Below are positions 1 to 6,963 of a stretch of DNA of 11,231 nucleotides, piece after piece. The notes below the pieces were generated by a model. That model searched no databases. It was not told the origin of the DNA and worked only from the letters and a program-made list of their open reading frames with translations. Positions within the stretch are counted from its first letter, which is position 1. Each line of letters begins with the position of its first letter. The position numbers were made by a program, and so were the translations under genes. The stretch comes from Treponema sp. (GTDB lineage Bacteria; Spirochaetota; Spirochaetia; Treponematales; Breznakiellaceae): the NCBI GenBank assembly GCA_031284385.1, contig JAISZZ010000060.1:1-11231 (forward strand). Reading direction: 5' to 3'.

Positions 1-1
1 G

Positions 2-1204
2 CCCGCGTGGCCCATGCTCACTGTGCTGGACATCGCCTGCAATGCCTGTGTGCGCTCCCATTTTATGGTAACCAACGCCTGCCAAGCCTGCCTCGCCCGC
101 CCGTGCATGACTAACTGTGTTAAAAAAGCGATCGCAATTAAAGAAGGGCGCGCCCGCATAGACGGCGATAAATGTATCAACTGCGGCTTGTGCCTGCAAA
201 ACTGCCCCTACCACGCAATCATCAAAATCCCGGTGCCTTGCGAAGAGGCCTGTCCTGTGGGCGCTATCACCAAAAGCGAAAACGGCAAGGAATGTATCGA
301 TTTCGACAAATGTATCTATTGCGGTAAATGTATGAGGGAATGTCCCTTCGGCGCTATGATGGACAAAAGCCAGCTTGTGGATGTGGTAAAACATATTATG
401 AATAATAAAACCGTAGTCGCCCTGTACGCGCCCGCCGCCGCCACTCAATTCCGCGTTGACAGCGGTCAGCTTGAGGCGGCGCTGCTTGCGGCGGGTTTTT
501 TCGGTGTGATGGAAGTGGCTTTGGGTGCGGATGTCACAGCGGACAAGGAAGCGGAAGAATTTGCCGGGCGCATGGCGCTGGGCGAAAAAATGATGACTAC
601 TTCCTGCTGCCCCGCATACGTGCGGGCTATACGCCGCCATGTGAGCGAACTGGAAGACTGCATTTCTACTACGCATACCCCGATGCACTACACGGCGGAA
701 ATGGCACAAAAAGAATACCCCGGCTGCATTACGGTTTTTATCGGCCCCTGTCTTGCCAAACGCCGTGAAGGGATGGACGATGAGTATGTTGACTATGTGA
801 TTTCTGTCGAGGAAGTAAGCGCTCTTTTTATTGCGAAAGAAATTGATGCGGCAAAGATGGAAGCCGTTCCCGCAAAGAAAACGCCCACCTCTACCGGGCG
901 GAATTTTGCCAAATCAGGCGGCGTGGCGGCGGCGGTTCGGGCGCGGCTCAAAGATACTTCTACGTTGAAAGAGGAGGTTATCGACGGCTTGGATAAGGCT
1001 GGAATGAAACGCCTCGCCGAATTAGGCGGGATTCACGCGGGTAAAATCCCGCGAACTCAGGACACTCCGAACCTTATCGAAGTGATGGCCTGTCAAGGCG
1101 GCTGTATCGCCGGCCCTCAGGTGATTATCAATCCCAAAACCGCCCTCACGCAGCTCGGCAAATACGCGGACAAAGCTTCCACCACAAAAGGGCATCTGCA
1201 ATAA
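2..1204 (+). CDS. [FeFe] hydrogenase, group B type (5'-truncated by window edge)
   Basis: This is an iron-only hydrogenase catalytic subunit that interconverts protons plus low-potential electrons with H2, probably with ferredoxin. The reading frame is open to the window edge, so the N-terminus is missing; about 400 residues are visible. In order there are a Cys-rich region (CNAC, then NACQACLARPC), two ferredoxin clusters CxxCxxCxxxCP (CINCGLCLQNCP and CIYCGKCMRECP) with an extra CEEACP between them, and the H-cluster domain. The three H-cluster signatures are TTSCCPAY (Cys codons 605-610), GPCLAKRRE (from 743) and EVMACQGGCIAGP (1079 onward), so every cluster cysteine is present. TSCCPAY rather than TSCCPxW, and the N-terminal Cys pattern, fit the group B (B1/B3) family as I know it; this was not checked by search. 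No partner subunit or maturase is visible. The gene ends in TAA directly next to a hairpin repeat. Confidence 0.9.
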   Translation, partial: PAWPMLTVLDIACNACVRSHFMVTNACQACLARPCMTNCVKKAIAIKEGRARIDGDKCINCGLCLQNCPYHAIIKIPVPCEEACPVGAITKSENGKECIDFDKCIYCGKCMRECPFGAMMDKSQLVDVVKHIMNNKTVVALYAPAAATQFRVDSGQLEAALLAAGFFGVMEVALGADVTADKEAEEFAGRMALGEKMMTTSCCPAYVRAIRRHVSELEDCISTTHTPMHYTAEMAQKEYPGCITVFIGPCLAKRREGMDDEYVDYVISVEEVSALFIAKEIDAAKMEAVPAKKTPTSTGRNFAKSGGVAAAVRARLKDTSTLKEEVIDGLDKAGMKRLAELGGIHAGKIPRTQDTPNLIEVMACQGGCIAGPQVIINPKTALTQLGKYADKASTTKGHLQ

Positions 1205-1260
1205 TGAGCAAATACATTAAGGAAACGCTGATCAGCTTCAAGTTAATCAGTGTTTCCTTA
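1204..1260 (-). repeat. Hairpin repeat, copy C (internally deleted), at the hydrogenase stop codon
   Basis: Two 15-base arms (1218-1232 and 1246-1260) pair with a single G-T wobble around a 13-base loop. Read on the minus strand, the unit matches the copy at 11145: GATTAACTTGAAGC is identical, the arms correspond (GGAAACACTGAT against GGCAACGCTGAT), and the flank ATGTATTTGCT is shared. It lacks the inner 21-base hairpin segment of that copy. No T-run follows on the plus strand, so it is better read as a repeat than as a canonical terminator, although it could still end or stabilise the hydrogenase transcript. A 61-codon frame starting at 1204 lies largely on this repeat and is not called as a gene. 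Confidence 0.75.
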
Positions 1261-1640
1261 CGTGCCCGAGTCAAATATTGGACTTGTTCAAGAAAAATAG
1301 CGTCCACCTTCCTGATTTTAATACCCGGTGATGAACCGTATGCAATAGTCCAGAATACTCCAGTCCGCCGCCATAGAATAAACCCATGAGGGGGGACGAT
1401 TTCCATACTCATTGTTGCATATAGCCGCCTTTTCGTCCGTCCCCCCGCGCTCCATAACCGCCAATCTGTGGCGAAATATCCGTGAGGCGGTTATTCCGCT
1501 GCCCCCCAATCCGCCGCCGCTCCGGAATGGGTCCGCTAATTACACGAATTACGCGAATTAAGTTAGCGTTAATTTGTGGACGCTCGTCATGCCCCAGTGG
1601 TCTGATTTTGGCTAGATTAATTATTCGGCAATGCGGCGGC
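1261..1640. other. Gene-free interval with small palindromes
   Basis: I see no credible gene on either strand between the hydrogenase repeat and the cheW promoter. The interval holds a 9-bp inverted repeat GGGGGGACG/CGTCCCCCC (1390-1398 and 1438-1446), a second 9-bp inverted repeat ATAACCGCC/GGCGGTTAT (1454-1462 and 1486-1494), and a short direct repeat at 1538-1560. Short frames here have no recognisable sequence. It may be decayed DNA or regulatory space. Confidence 0.5.
1538..1560. repeat. Short tandem repeat, 2.5 x AATTACRCG
   Basis: AATTACACG (1538-1546), AATTACGCG (1547-1555) and AATTA (1556-1560) run head to tail. The tract sits between CGCTAA (1534-1539) and its inverse TTAGCG (1563-1568), so the whole can fold as a weak hairpin. 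Function is unknown. Confidence 0.55.
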
Positions 1641-1680
1641 TTGACAAACCCTTGCTCTAAAAATAGTCTTGTATTATACT
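1641..1680 (+). promoter_or_regulatory. Likely sigma-70-type promoter of cheW
   Basis: A consensus -35 TTGACA lies at 1641-1646. A weak -10, TAGTCT, follows after 17 bases (1664-1669). An overlapping alternative pairs TTGCTC (1652-1657) with TATACT (1675-1680), also 17 bases apart. Either would start a short leader upstream of the cheW ribosome site GGAG (1691-1694). Which pair is used cannot be decided from the sequence. Confidence 0.55.
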
Positions 1681-1699
1681 AAAAATATATGGAGCGATT

Positions 1700-2167
1700 A
1701 TGGCCGAACAGTTACAGTTAGTTACTTTTCAACTTGGAGCTGAACTTTATGGGGTTGATATTCTTGATGTTAAAGAGATAGTACGTGTCCAAGCCGTGCG
1801 TACCGTACCGAATGCTCCTTACTATGTAGAGGGTTTTTTTAATCTGCGCAGTGAGATCATACCGATTGTTAATCTTCATAAACGGTTCGCGCTTAAAAAA
1901 AGTGATCTCGCTCCTGAAGACGAACTTTTGTCCGGCTTTGTGATACTTGATATTGACGGGATGAAGCTGGGCGTGATAATTGACCGCGTCTCTCGTGTAG
2001 TTACGATAGAAAAAACAGAAATACAACCGCCTCCGCAAATGCTAAGCGGTATAGGCGCGGAATATGTACAGGGGGTTGTTCGTCAGAATGAAGGCTACCT
2101 AATTGTTCTAAATATTCGTAACTTGTTTAATCTGAAAGAAATTCAAAACCTTATCGAAAAAAATTAA
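1700..2167 (+). CDS. cheW: Chemotaxis adaptor protein CheW
   Basis: CheW is the cytoplasmic scaffold that couples the kinase CheA to methyl-accepting chemotaxis receptors in the signalling array. The 155-residue length is normal for a single-domain CheW, and the whole protein follows the family: LVTFQLGAELYGVDILDVKEI at the start, then VPNAPYYVEGFFNLRSEIIPIVNL, then GVIIDRVSRVVTIEKTEIQPPP and a C-terminal YVQGVVRQNEGYLIVLNIRNLF. The usual NLRG motif reads NLRS here (residues 48-51), a small departure next to the conserved receptor-interface arginine. The start is fixed by GGAG five bases upstream of the ATG. No CheA, CheY or receptor gene is adjacent, so this is a stand-alone chemotaxis locus with its own promoter. 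Spirochaetes commonly carry several cheW genes; which one this is cannot be told. Confidence 0.93.
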   Translation: MAEQLQLVTFQLGAELYGVDILDVKEIVRVQAVRTVPNAPYYVEGFFNLRSEIIPIVNLHKRFALKKSDLAPEDELLSGFVILDIDGMKLGVIIDRVSRVVTIEKTEIQPPPQMLSGIGAEYVQGVVRQNEGYLIVLNIRNLFNLKEIQNLIEKN

Positions 2168-2250
2168 GTCCGGTATTCACCACAGTAGCAGCAGCCTATT
2201 AAAAGTTCAGGATGCGCGGGCGCTGGGGTTCCCATTCCGCCGCCATGAGG

Positions 2251-2274
2251 AAAATAATCGTGTAGATTATTATT
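2251..2274 (+). terminator. Weak hairpin downstream of cheW
   Basis: AATAATC (2253-2259) pairs with GATTATT (2265-2271) around the loop GTGTA. The stem can extend into the flanking A and T runs with one bulge. It is AT-rich and lacks a clean U-tail, so it is only a candidate cheW terminator. Confidence 0.3.
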
Positions 2275-2302
2275 TAGGCTTGTGGTATCATTAAAGCCGC
2301 TG

Positions 2303-2326
2303 GTTTTCAAAATATAGTTTGAAAAC
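2303..2326 (+). other. Perfect 9-bp hairpin upstream of ackA
   Basis: GTTTTCAAA (2303-2311) pairs with TTTGAAAAC (2318-2326) around the 6-base loop ATATAG. The arm core is shared with the hairpin just after ackA (3743-3774). It may be a transcript end for cheW or part of the ackA leader; there is no T-run after it. Confidence 0.5.
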
Positions 2327-2348
2327 TGCTCAAAACTAAAGGCTGCGC

Positions 2349-2367
2349 TTCAAAGCCCGGCTTTGAA
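2349..2367 (+). other. Second hairpin in the ackA leader
   Basis: TTCAAAGC (2349-2356) pairs perfectly with GCTTTGAA (2360-2367) around a CCG loop. It ends 16 bases before the ackA Shine-Dalgarno GGAGG (2384-2388). Two hairpins in series before the start could affect translation or mRNA stability, but no known riboswitch class is recognisable. Confidence 0.5.
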
Positions 2368-2395
2368 ACTGCCTATCAAATTTGGAGGATATTGC

Positions 2396-3736
2396 ATGAT
2401 TATTATGGTCTTGAACTGCGGCTCATCGTCCGCAAAGTATCAGGTGTACGATTGGGAAGCCAAAGATGTACTTGCCGTAGGTGTTGTTGAAAAAGTTACA
2501 TTCCCCGGTTCATGGATAGAGCATAAACCCAAAGGAAAGGCTGAATTCACATTAAAGCAGGATTGCCCGACGCATACCGACGCGGTTGAGCTGATAATAA
2601 AGACTCTTACCGATAAGGAACACGGCGTAATAACCGACATGAGCACCATCAAAGCTGTAGGCCACAGAGTTCTGCATGGCGGCGATAAGTTCACAAAATC
2701 CGTCATTGTTGATGACGCGGCGCTGCAAGTCTTCGAGCAGGTTAAAGACCTTGGACCGTTGCATAATCCAGCGAACATACAAGGCATAGTCGCCGCGAAA
2801 AAAGTTCTGCCTAACGTTCCACATTGCGCGATAATGGATACGGCATGGCATCAAACAATGCCTCCTGAATCCTTCCTTTACGCGTTGCCCTATGAGTGGT
2901 ATGAAAAGTATTCTGTCCGGCGTTACGGCTTCCACGGAACCTCTTTTCTCTATGTGGCAAAACGCGCCTCCGTCATCCTTGGCAAAGAGCCTTCAAAGAC
3001 TAACGTCATCATTTGTCATATAGGCAACGGCTCCTCGATGTGCTGCGTAAAAAGCGGATGTTCATACGATACCACGATGGGACTCACGCCGCTTGAAGGA
3101 CTTATTATGGGAACACGGTCGGGAGACGCGGACTGCGCCGTTCCTTTTTATGCCATGCGTAAAACAGGATTAAGCGCCGCAGAGATGGAACAGGCGCTAA
3201 ACAAAAAATCCGGTCTGCTGGGTATTACGGGTAAATATCAGGACAGGCGCGACATAAATAACGCCGTCAAAGATGGAGACAAACGCGCACAGCTTGCTCA
3301 AGAAATGGAAGCCTACCGCGTACGCAAATACATAGGCGCGTACTTGGCGGCGCTAGGTGGGGAATGTGACGCGCTCATTTTTACGGCGGGTGTCGGTGAA
3401 TTCGCAACATGGATGAGGAAAAAATTCACGCAGGGTTTGGCAGCTCTCGGCATGAAACTTGACGACAAAAAAAATGATATGGCGCATAGCCGAAACGGTG
3501 AATTCATAATATCGGCGGACGACTCCAAAATACCAATCTATGTAATACCAACCGATGAAGAACTTGTAATGACTGAAGATGCGTTTGCTCTGATGAAAGG
3601 TTCTTACGATGTGCATACAAAATTCAAGTATTCGTTCCAAAGCAAGGACTATGTAAACAAAGCCCGCGCCGAAGGCTTAAAAAAAGATTTAGCTAAAGAT
3701 CCCAATTTGAAGCAAATCATCGCCATACCGCGCTGA
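2396..3736 (+). CDS. ackA: Acetate kinase
   Basis: This cytoplasmic enzyme converts acetyl phosphate plus ADP to acetate plus ATP, the ATP-yielding last step of acetate fermentation. The 446 residues contain every family landmark, and at the same positions as in the well-studied Methanosarcina enzyme: N7, S10, S12 and K14 in [11 protein letters not shown]91 in [10 protein letters not shown]123 in GPLHNPAN, D148 in [11 protein letters not shown]180 in [10 protein letters not shown]208 in CHIGNGSS, R241 in MGTRSGD, and a C-terminal IFTAGVGE plus IPTDEEL. GGAGG seven bases upstream selects the ATG at 2396; an in-frame ATG three codons later is possible, and an upstream TTG would remove the ribosome site. 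About 44 residues extend beyond the usual end of the family. No phosphotransacetylase gene is adjacent. Hairpins lie on both sides of the gene. Confidence 0.96.
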   Translation: MIIMVLNCGSSSAKYQVYDWEAKDVLAVGVVEKVTFPGSWIEHKPKGKAEFTLKQDCPTHTDAVELIIKTLTDKEHGVITDMSTIKAVGHRVLHGGDKFTKSVIVDDAALQVFEQVKDLGPLHNPANIQGIVAAKKVLPNVPHCAIMDTAWHQTMPPESFLYALPYEWYEKYSVRRYGFHGTSFLYVAKRASVILGKEPSKTNVIICHIGNGSSMCCVKSGCSYDTTMGLTPLEGLIMGTRSGDADCAVPFYAMRKTGLSAAEMEQALNKKSGLLGITGKYQDRRDINNAVKDGDKRAQLAQEMEAYRVRKYIGAYLAALGGECDALIFTAGVGEFATWMRKKFTQGLAALGMKLDDKKNDMAHSRNGEFIISADDSKIPIYVIPTDEELVMTEDAFALMKGSYDVHTKFKYSFQSKDYVNKARAEGLKKDLAKDPNLKQIIAIPR

Positions 3737-3742
3737 TAGAAC

Positions 3743-3774
3743 CGGCGGTTTTCAAATTGGATTGAAAACCGCCG
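3743..3774 (+). terminator. Hairpin after ackA
   Basis: CGGCGGTTTTCAA (3743-3755) pairs perfectly over 13 bp with TTGAAAACCGCCG (3762-3774) around a 6-base loop. It begins six bases after the ackA stop codon. The stem is strong, but the following sequence (CTTACGTTACC) has no U-tract, so it may be an atypical terminator or a 3'-end stabiliser. Confidence 0.65.
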
Positions 3775-3820
3775 CTTACGTTACCGCGTGTATGTAAATC
3801 GCCAATAGGCAGGCGTGTTT

Positions 3821-4576
3821 ATGACTATTAAACCGAAAATTAGAGCGTTTATAATTATTTTATTTTCCGCAGCGCTGCTGTTGTTAATTTTTTCATCCTG
3901 CGGCAACCCTATCATAAACCATATGCTGGGAGATGATATTGAAGTGCCTAGCAGCGTTTTTTATGCGGATGATTTAAGCGGCCTAATAGATTATATAAAT
4001 AATAACAGGGCAGGCCATACTGTTTTAAACCCTCTCACAATACAATTCTTGGGAAGTGATGGCAGCGACGGTGATTATCTAAAAATACAGAATGAATTGA
4101 ATAATAATATTCATAAAATAACCGGCATAGTTTATTTAAATTTAGATATGCGCGGAATGTCCGGTAACCAAATACCGGACTATTATTTTAGTGGAGAGAT
4201 AAGAGAAACTGATATACCGTACAATATACTTTTATCAAAATGTAAAATTGTATCGATACAGTTTCCGAACAGTGCTCAAAAAATCGGCGAGAATGCATTT
4301 TCGTTAAATTCTGATATTGAATCCGTATCCATGCCCGGTGTTACAACTATCGGTGAACTGGCTTTTTACAAGGCATATTTCTTGAACGAGCTTTTTATGC
4401 CGGAAAAACCGCCAACAACCAAACAATATTCTTTTTACGGCATAATCAGCGGTAAAATTGTCATTCATGTACCCGCAAATATTGCGAATACAAACCGAGA
4501 CGCTTACAGAATCTGGATAGACAAGTACTATTTGAATACGGAATATGTGAATGCTTATATTTTGGCAGATCAATAA
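3821..4576 (+). CDS. Lipoprotein with BspA-type leucine-rich repeat
   Basis: The 251-residue product is predicted to be exported and lipid-anchored. Residues 1-27 are a signal peptide with Lys/Arg at the start, a long hydrophobic run and a lipobox ending FSSC-G (Cys27); the Phe at -3 fits the relaxed lipobox known from spirochaetes. The middle (about 30-140) matches nothing I recognise. Residues of about 145-200 carry the TpLRR/LRR_5 pattern: IVSIQFPNSAQKIGENAF, then IESVSMPGVTTIGELAF, then LNELFMPEKPP. In BspA-like proteins such repeats bind host or partner proteins; that role is inferred here. The ATG at 3821 is chosen because AGG lies seven bases upstream; a GTG two codons earlier is possible but has no room for a ribosome site. 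The stop codon lies one base before the next gene, so the two are probably translationally coupled. Confidence 0.75.
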   Translation: MTIKPKIRAFIIILFSAALLLLIFSSCGNPIINHMLGDDIEVPSSVFYADDLSGLIDYINNNRAGHTVLNPLTIQFLGSDGSDGDYLKIQNELNNNIHKITGIVYLNLDMRGMSGNQIPDYYFSGEIRETDIPYNILLSKCKIVSIQFPNSAQKIGENAFSLNSDIESVSMPGVTTIGELAFYKAYFLNELFMPEKPPTTKQYSFYGIISGKIVIHVPANIANTNRDAYRIWIDKYYLNTEYVNAYILADQ

Positions 4577-4577
4577 A

Positions 4578-5744
4578 ATGGCCGTATTTGAGTATACACA
4601 TAAATTCTACTCCATCAAAAGGAAAATTGTATTCTTTTCATTGTTACTCATGATTATTTTCCTGCCTTATGCCAACGCGGAAGAAACGGATATATTTTAC
4701 CGCGAATTCTCGCTTGGAGCAGGGATGGATATTACCGGTTATTCCCGTACCGCATTTTCGCTCGGCGGAATTATCTCTACCGATTACCGCTTCTCGCCCT
4801 CGTTTGCAGCCGGTTTCAAGGCTGGTTACGGTTACGACCTTGACAGTTTAACAAACGCAGAAGCTTTTATATTCGCTCGCTGGTATTTTCTTTCCTACCC
4901 GAAGCCGCTGAAAGGTTTGATGGTTTTTGCCCAAATTGAAGGCGGGGGCGCTGGTTTATGGGAAAAACGTGTTTTCACCGATGCAAACCAGCAAATAAAT
5001 GTTTGGTCGCCTTCCGGTGCTTTAGGGGTGGGCATCCGCTTAAAACTGCCGTTTAATTTTTATGTTGAGCCATACATACGCGGCGGTTATCCGTTTATCT
5101 GGAGCGCTGCACTTATAATCGGACACACATTTATAAGCAAACCGCTGCAGACTAAAACCGTTTCCTCTCCAGAAGAGCCGCCTGCCGCGACTCCCGAACC
5201 TGAAAAAAATATCGGAGAACCTCCTTCTACAGAACAGAATTCACCTGAACAAAAGCAGGCTGAGCAGAAACCGGTTGAACAGAAGCCGCCTGAACAAAAG
5301 CAGGCTGAGCAGAAACCGGCCGCTGTAGTCGTAAAAGAGCCGCCTCAGACAAGAAATGTTACCGAAACTTTTGGCAATATAATTTTTCGTGACAACGGTT
5401 CTGATTTTACAGACCTAGATAGTGAAATCGTATTCTCAAACAATGAAATTCTGGATAACCTTGCTGATTTTCTTAAACAGAATCCTGGATACAAACTGCG
5501 AATCGAAGGCTACGCAAACCCCGTACAAACTACTGAAGCCGGTAAACAGATGGAGGATAGAATATTCTTACAGCCGATTTCACGAGAGCGCGCTGTAACA
5601 ATTTTAGAAATGCTCGCGCAGCGCGGCATCAGCCGTCAGCGCATGAACGCGGTCGGGCTTGGAGGTTCAAAAACAGTTGTAAATATCGATGATCCTGATA
5701 ACTGGCGTAAAAACAGGCGCGTTGAATTTGTGCTGGTAAAATGA
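4578..5744 (+). CDS. OmpA-family outer-membrane/peptidoglycan-binding protein
   Basis: The 388-residue product has three parts. Residues 1-34 form a signal peptide (charged HKFYSIKRK, hydrophobic core, cleavage site ANA before EE). Residues of about 35-190 are Gly- and aromatic-rich with alternating strands (SLGAGMDITGYSRTAFSLGG, FYVEPYIRGGYPF), consistent with a small outer-membrane barrel. Residues of about 194-256 are a Pro/Glu/Gln/Lys linker with an exact 31-base DNA repeat. Residues of about 270-388 are an OmpA C-terminal domain: IVFSNNEILDNLADFL, LRIEGYANP, ISRERAVTILEMLAQRGIS, MNAVGLGG and NWRKNRRVEFVLVK; in this family the domain holds peptidoglycan. The ATG at 4578 follows the upstream lipoprotein stop by one base with only a weak ribosome site, so coupled translation is likely. 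The lipoprotein may therefore be a partner. A terminator lies at 5808-5837. Confidence 0.88.
   Translation: MAVFEYTHKFYSIKRKIVFFSLLLMIIFLPYANAEETDIFYREFSLGAGMDITGYSRTAFSLGGIISTDYRFSPSFAAGFKAGYGYDLDSLTNAEAFIFARWYFLSYPKPLKGLMVFAQIEGGGAGLWEKRVFTDANQQINVWSPSGALGVGIRLKLPFNFYVEPYIRGGYPFIWSAALIIGHTFISKPLQTKTVSSPEEPPAATPEPEKNIGEPPSTEQNSPEQKQAEQKPVEQKPPEQKQAEQKPAAVVVKEPPQTRNVTETFGNIIFRDNGSDFTDLDSEIVFSNNEILDNLADFLKQNPGYKLRIEGYANPVQTTEAGKQMEDRIFLQPISRERAVTILEMLAQRGISRQRMNAVGLGGSKTVVNIDDPDNWRKNRRVEFVLVK
5244..5319 (+). repeat. Direct repeat in the OmpA linker, 45-base period
   Basis: The 31 bases at 5244-5274 recur exactly at 5289-5319, encoding PEQKQAEQKP twice with VEQKP between. A 15-codon period keeps the frame, so gain or loss of a unit would change linker length without breaking the gene. 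Confidence 0.9.
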
Positions 5745-5807
5745 CCCGTTCCGCGTGGGCAGACAAAAGAATTCAGTATTCCTTAACGATGCAGGTTTAA
5801 AAAAATT

Positions 5808-5837
5808 AGGCCGGTTCAAAATGCTTTGAACCGGCCT
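5808..5837. terminator. Bidirectional intrinsic terminator between convergent genes
   Basis: AGGCCGGTTCAAA (5808-5820) pairs perfectly over 13 bp with TTTGAACCGGCCT (5825-5837) around the loop ATGC. Read on the minus strand the stem is followed by AATTTTTTTAAA, a good U-tract, so it should end the 5858-6676 transcript. On the plus strand it closes the OmpA unit with only a short TTCAATT tail. Confidence 0.85.
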
Positions 5838-5857
5838 TCAATTACAAAAAATGAACT

Positions 5858-6676
5858 TTAGACACGCTCACTTGAATCGCCGACTAGCCGTCCGGTCTTT
5901 ACATCAAGCGCTTTGACACGCAGGCGGCGCAGCTCGCCGGGACCGTCTAATCTGCCGCTTAAAACAATGTCCGCCCCTATAAGCTGTCCTATCAGCATCA
6001 AGATGTAGTCATTATTGTATGACGGCACACCTAAACCGTTGCTGGCCCTGAAAGCGTCAACAGTGCGTCTGTCTATAACATAAAAATCTTTTGACGAATG
6101 TACGGTAAGATATGTTAATTCTTCAAGCACATACTCACCCTCGCCAACGTTATCAGAATCAACATTTATGATTGCTACCTTTGATTTTTTCTTTAATGAC
6201 TTTGTAGCGCGGTCAAATGAATTGCGAACCGATGTTTCAATATTGAGCGTGGGCGTCGTGGTATCTTCAGGCATGGAAGAAGAGGCTATTGATTCTATCG
6301 CTTCCGAACGCAAACTCTCTTGGCCTATCGCGACAATCGATTCGTCTGTAACTGTAAATAAAATCCGTGAATTATTAGCCGTAAATTGGGTAACTTCCGT
6401 GCTTCGCGCCTGATAGTCTTCAAACGCCGCACGTATTGTATGCGGGCCATTTGTAATTTTGTATACACTCGTCTCACCGACTCTAAGCGAACCGGCAACT
6501 TTTGCGTCAATATATATCCGCAAACGTATCAAACTATTATTATCAACACGCTGCACAACCACTTCGGAATTACTAGCGTCTCTACTTCCACCCGCTTTAG
6601 CCGATAATGCCGGTATAACCAACAACACGGCGAGCAGTAATGCCATATTCACAAAGCGTAAGTTTGTCCATCTCAT
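5858..6676 (-). CDS. Exported protein with CsgG/LpoB-like C-terminal domain
   Basis: The 272-residue product begins with a signal peptide (MRWTNLRF, hydrophobic core, cleavage after SAKA). There is no lipobox Cys, so it is predicted to be soluble in the periplasm or secreted. Residues of about 45-110 resemble a small beta-sandwich of the PEGA type (IRLRIYIDAKVAGSLRVGE, KITNGPHTIRAAFEDYQ). Residues of about 150-272 resemble the CsgG/LpoB fold: KSKVAIINVDSDN, LEELTYLTVHSSKDFYVIDRRTVDAFRAS, LIGQLIGADIVLSGRLDG and LRVKALDVKTGRLV. Relatives include penicillin-binding-protein activators and curli secretion lipoproteins; the role here is not determined. The start is supported by AGGGGA five bases upstream of the ATG (6682-6687 on the plus strand). 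It is monocistronic, convergent with the OmpA gene, divergent from the surface repeat gene, and ends at a strong terminator. Confidence 0.72.
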   Translation of the reverse strand: MRWTNLRFVNMALLLAVLLVIPALSAKAGGSRDASNSEVVVQRVDNNSLIRLRIYIDAKVAGSLRVGETSVYKITNGPHTIRAAFEDYQARSTEVTQFTANNSRILFTVTDESIVAIGQESLRSEAIESIASSSMPEDTTTPTLNIETSVRNSFDRATKSLKKKSKVAIINVDSDNVGEGEYVLEELTYLTVHSSKDFYVIDRRTVDAFRASNGLGVPSYNNDYILMLIGQLIGADIVLSGRLDGPGELRRLRVKALDVKTGRLVGDSSERV

Positions 6677-6963
6677 ATATTTCCCCTATAACGTACTGCA
6701 AGAGTATTTTTTTCCGGCTTTCGGCTACCCATATATCATGTTGTAAAAGGTACTCCACCGTTATATAATTTTCGGCATATTTTCATAAAAAATGTAGTGT
6801 TTTCGTATTTTAGGCAGGATGTGGTAATCCGGCTGCGCTATAATTTGTCATGTCCCTTCAGCATAGGCTGAAAACCTGAGAAATTGCTAAAGTTTACTAC
6901 GCATTATGCCGATACTTTGCATAAAAGGTATATGTTTAGAATTGATGCCTTGCTGAGAAAACC
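6677..6963. other. Divergent intergenic region
   Basis: This 287-base stretch separates two divergent genes and should hold both promoters. It is AT-rich. On the minus strand TTATGA and TATAAC are 17 bases apart, a weak promoter candidate for the CsgG-like gene. On the plus side TATATG (6929-6934) could be a -10, but no convincing -35 is seen. A 6-bp hairpin TTCAGC/GCTGAA lies at 6857-6872. No gene is seen. Confidence 0.4.

Noticed and set aside
1204..1389. 61-codon frame starting on the hydrogenase stop (ATGAGC)
   Set aside because: It lies largely on hairpin repeat copy C, has no ribosome site of its own and no recognisable protein sequence.
1146..1509. Overlapping minus-strand frames in the hydrogenase-cheW interval
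   Set aside because: They run through the end of the hydrogenase gene and the repeat, have unlikely composition, and match no family I know. Considered as a decayed transposase, but no motif supports it.
2168..2395. Known riboswitch in the ackA leader
   Set aside because: Only simple hairpins are visible; no conserved core of a named riboswitch class could be recognised.
3743..3774. Possible attachment site or operator after ackA
   Set aside because: The long perfect stem immediately after a stop codon fits a transcript-end hairpin; no integrase is present.
5241..5320. CRISPR-like direct repeat
   Set aside because: Only two units, in frame, within a low-complexity protein linker; no spacers of CRISPR form and no cas genes.
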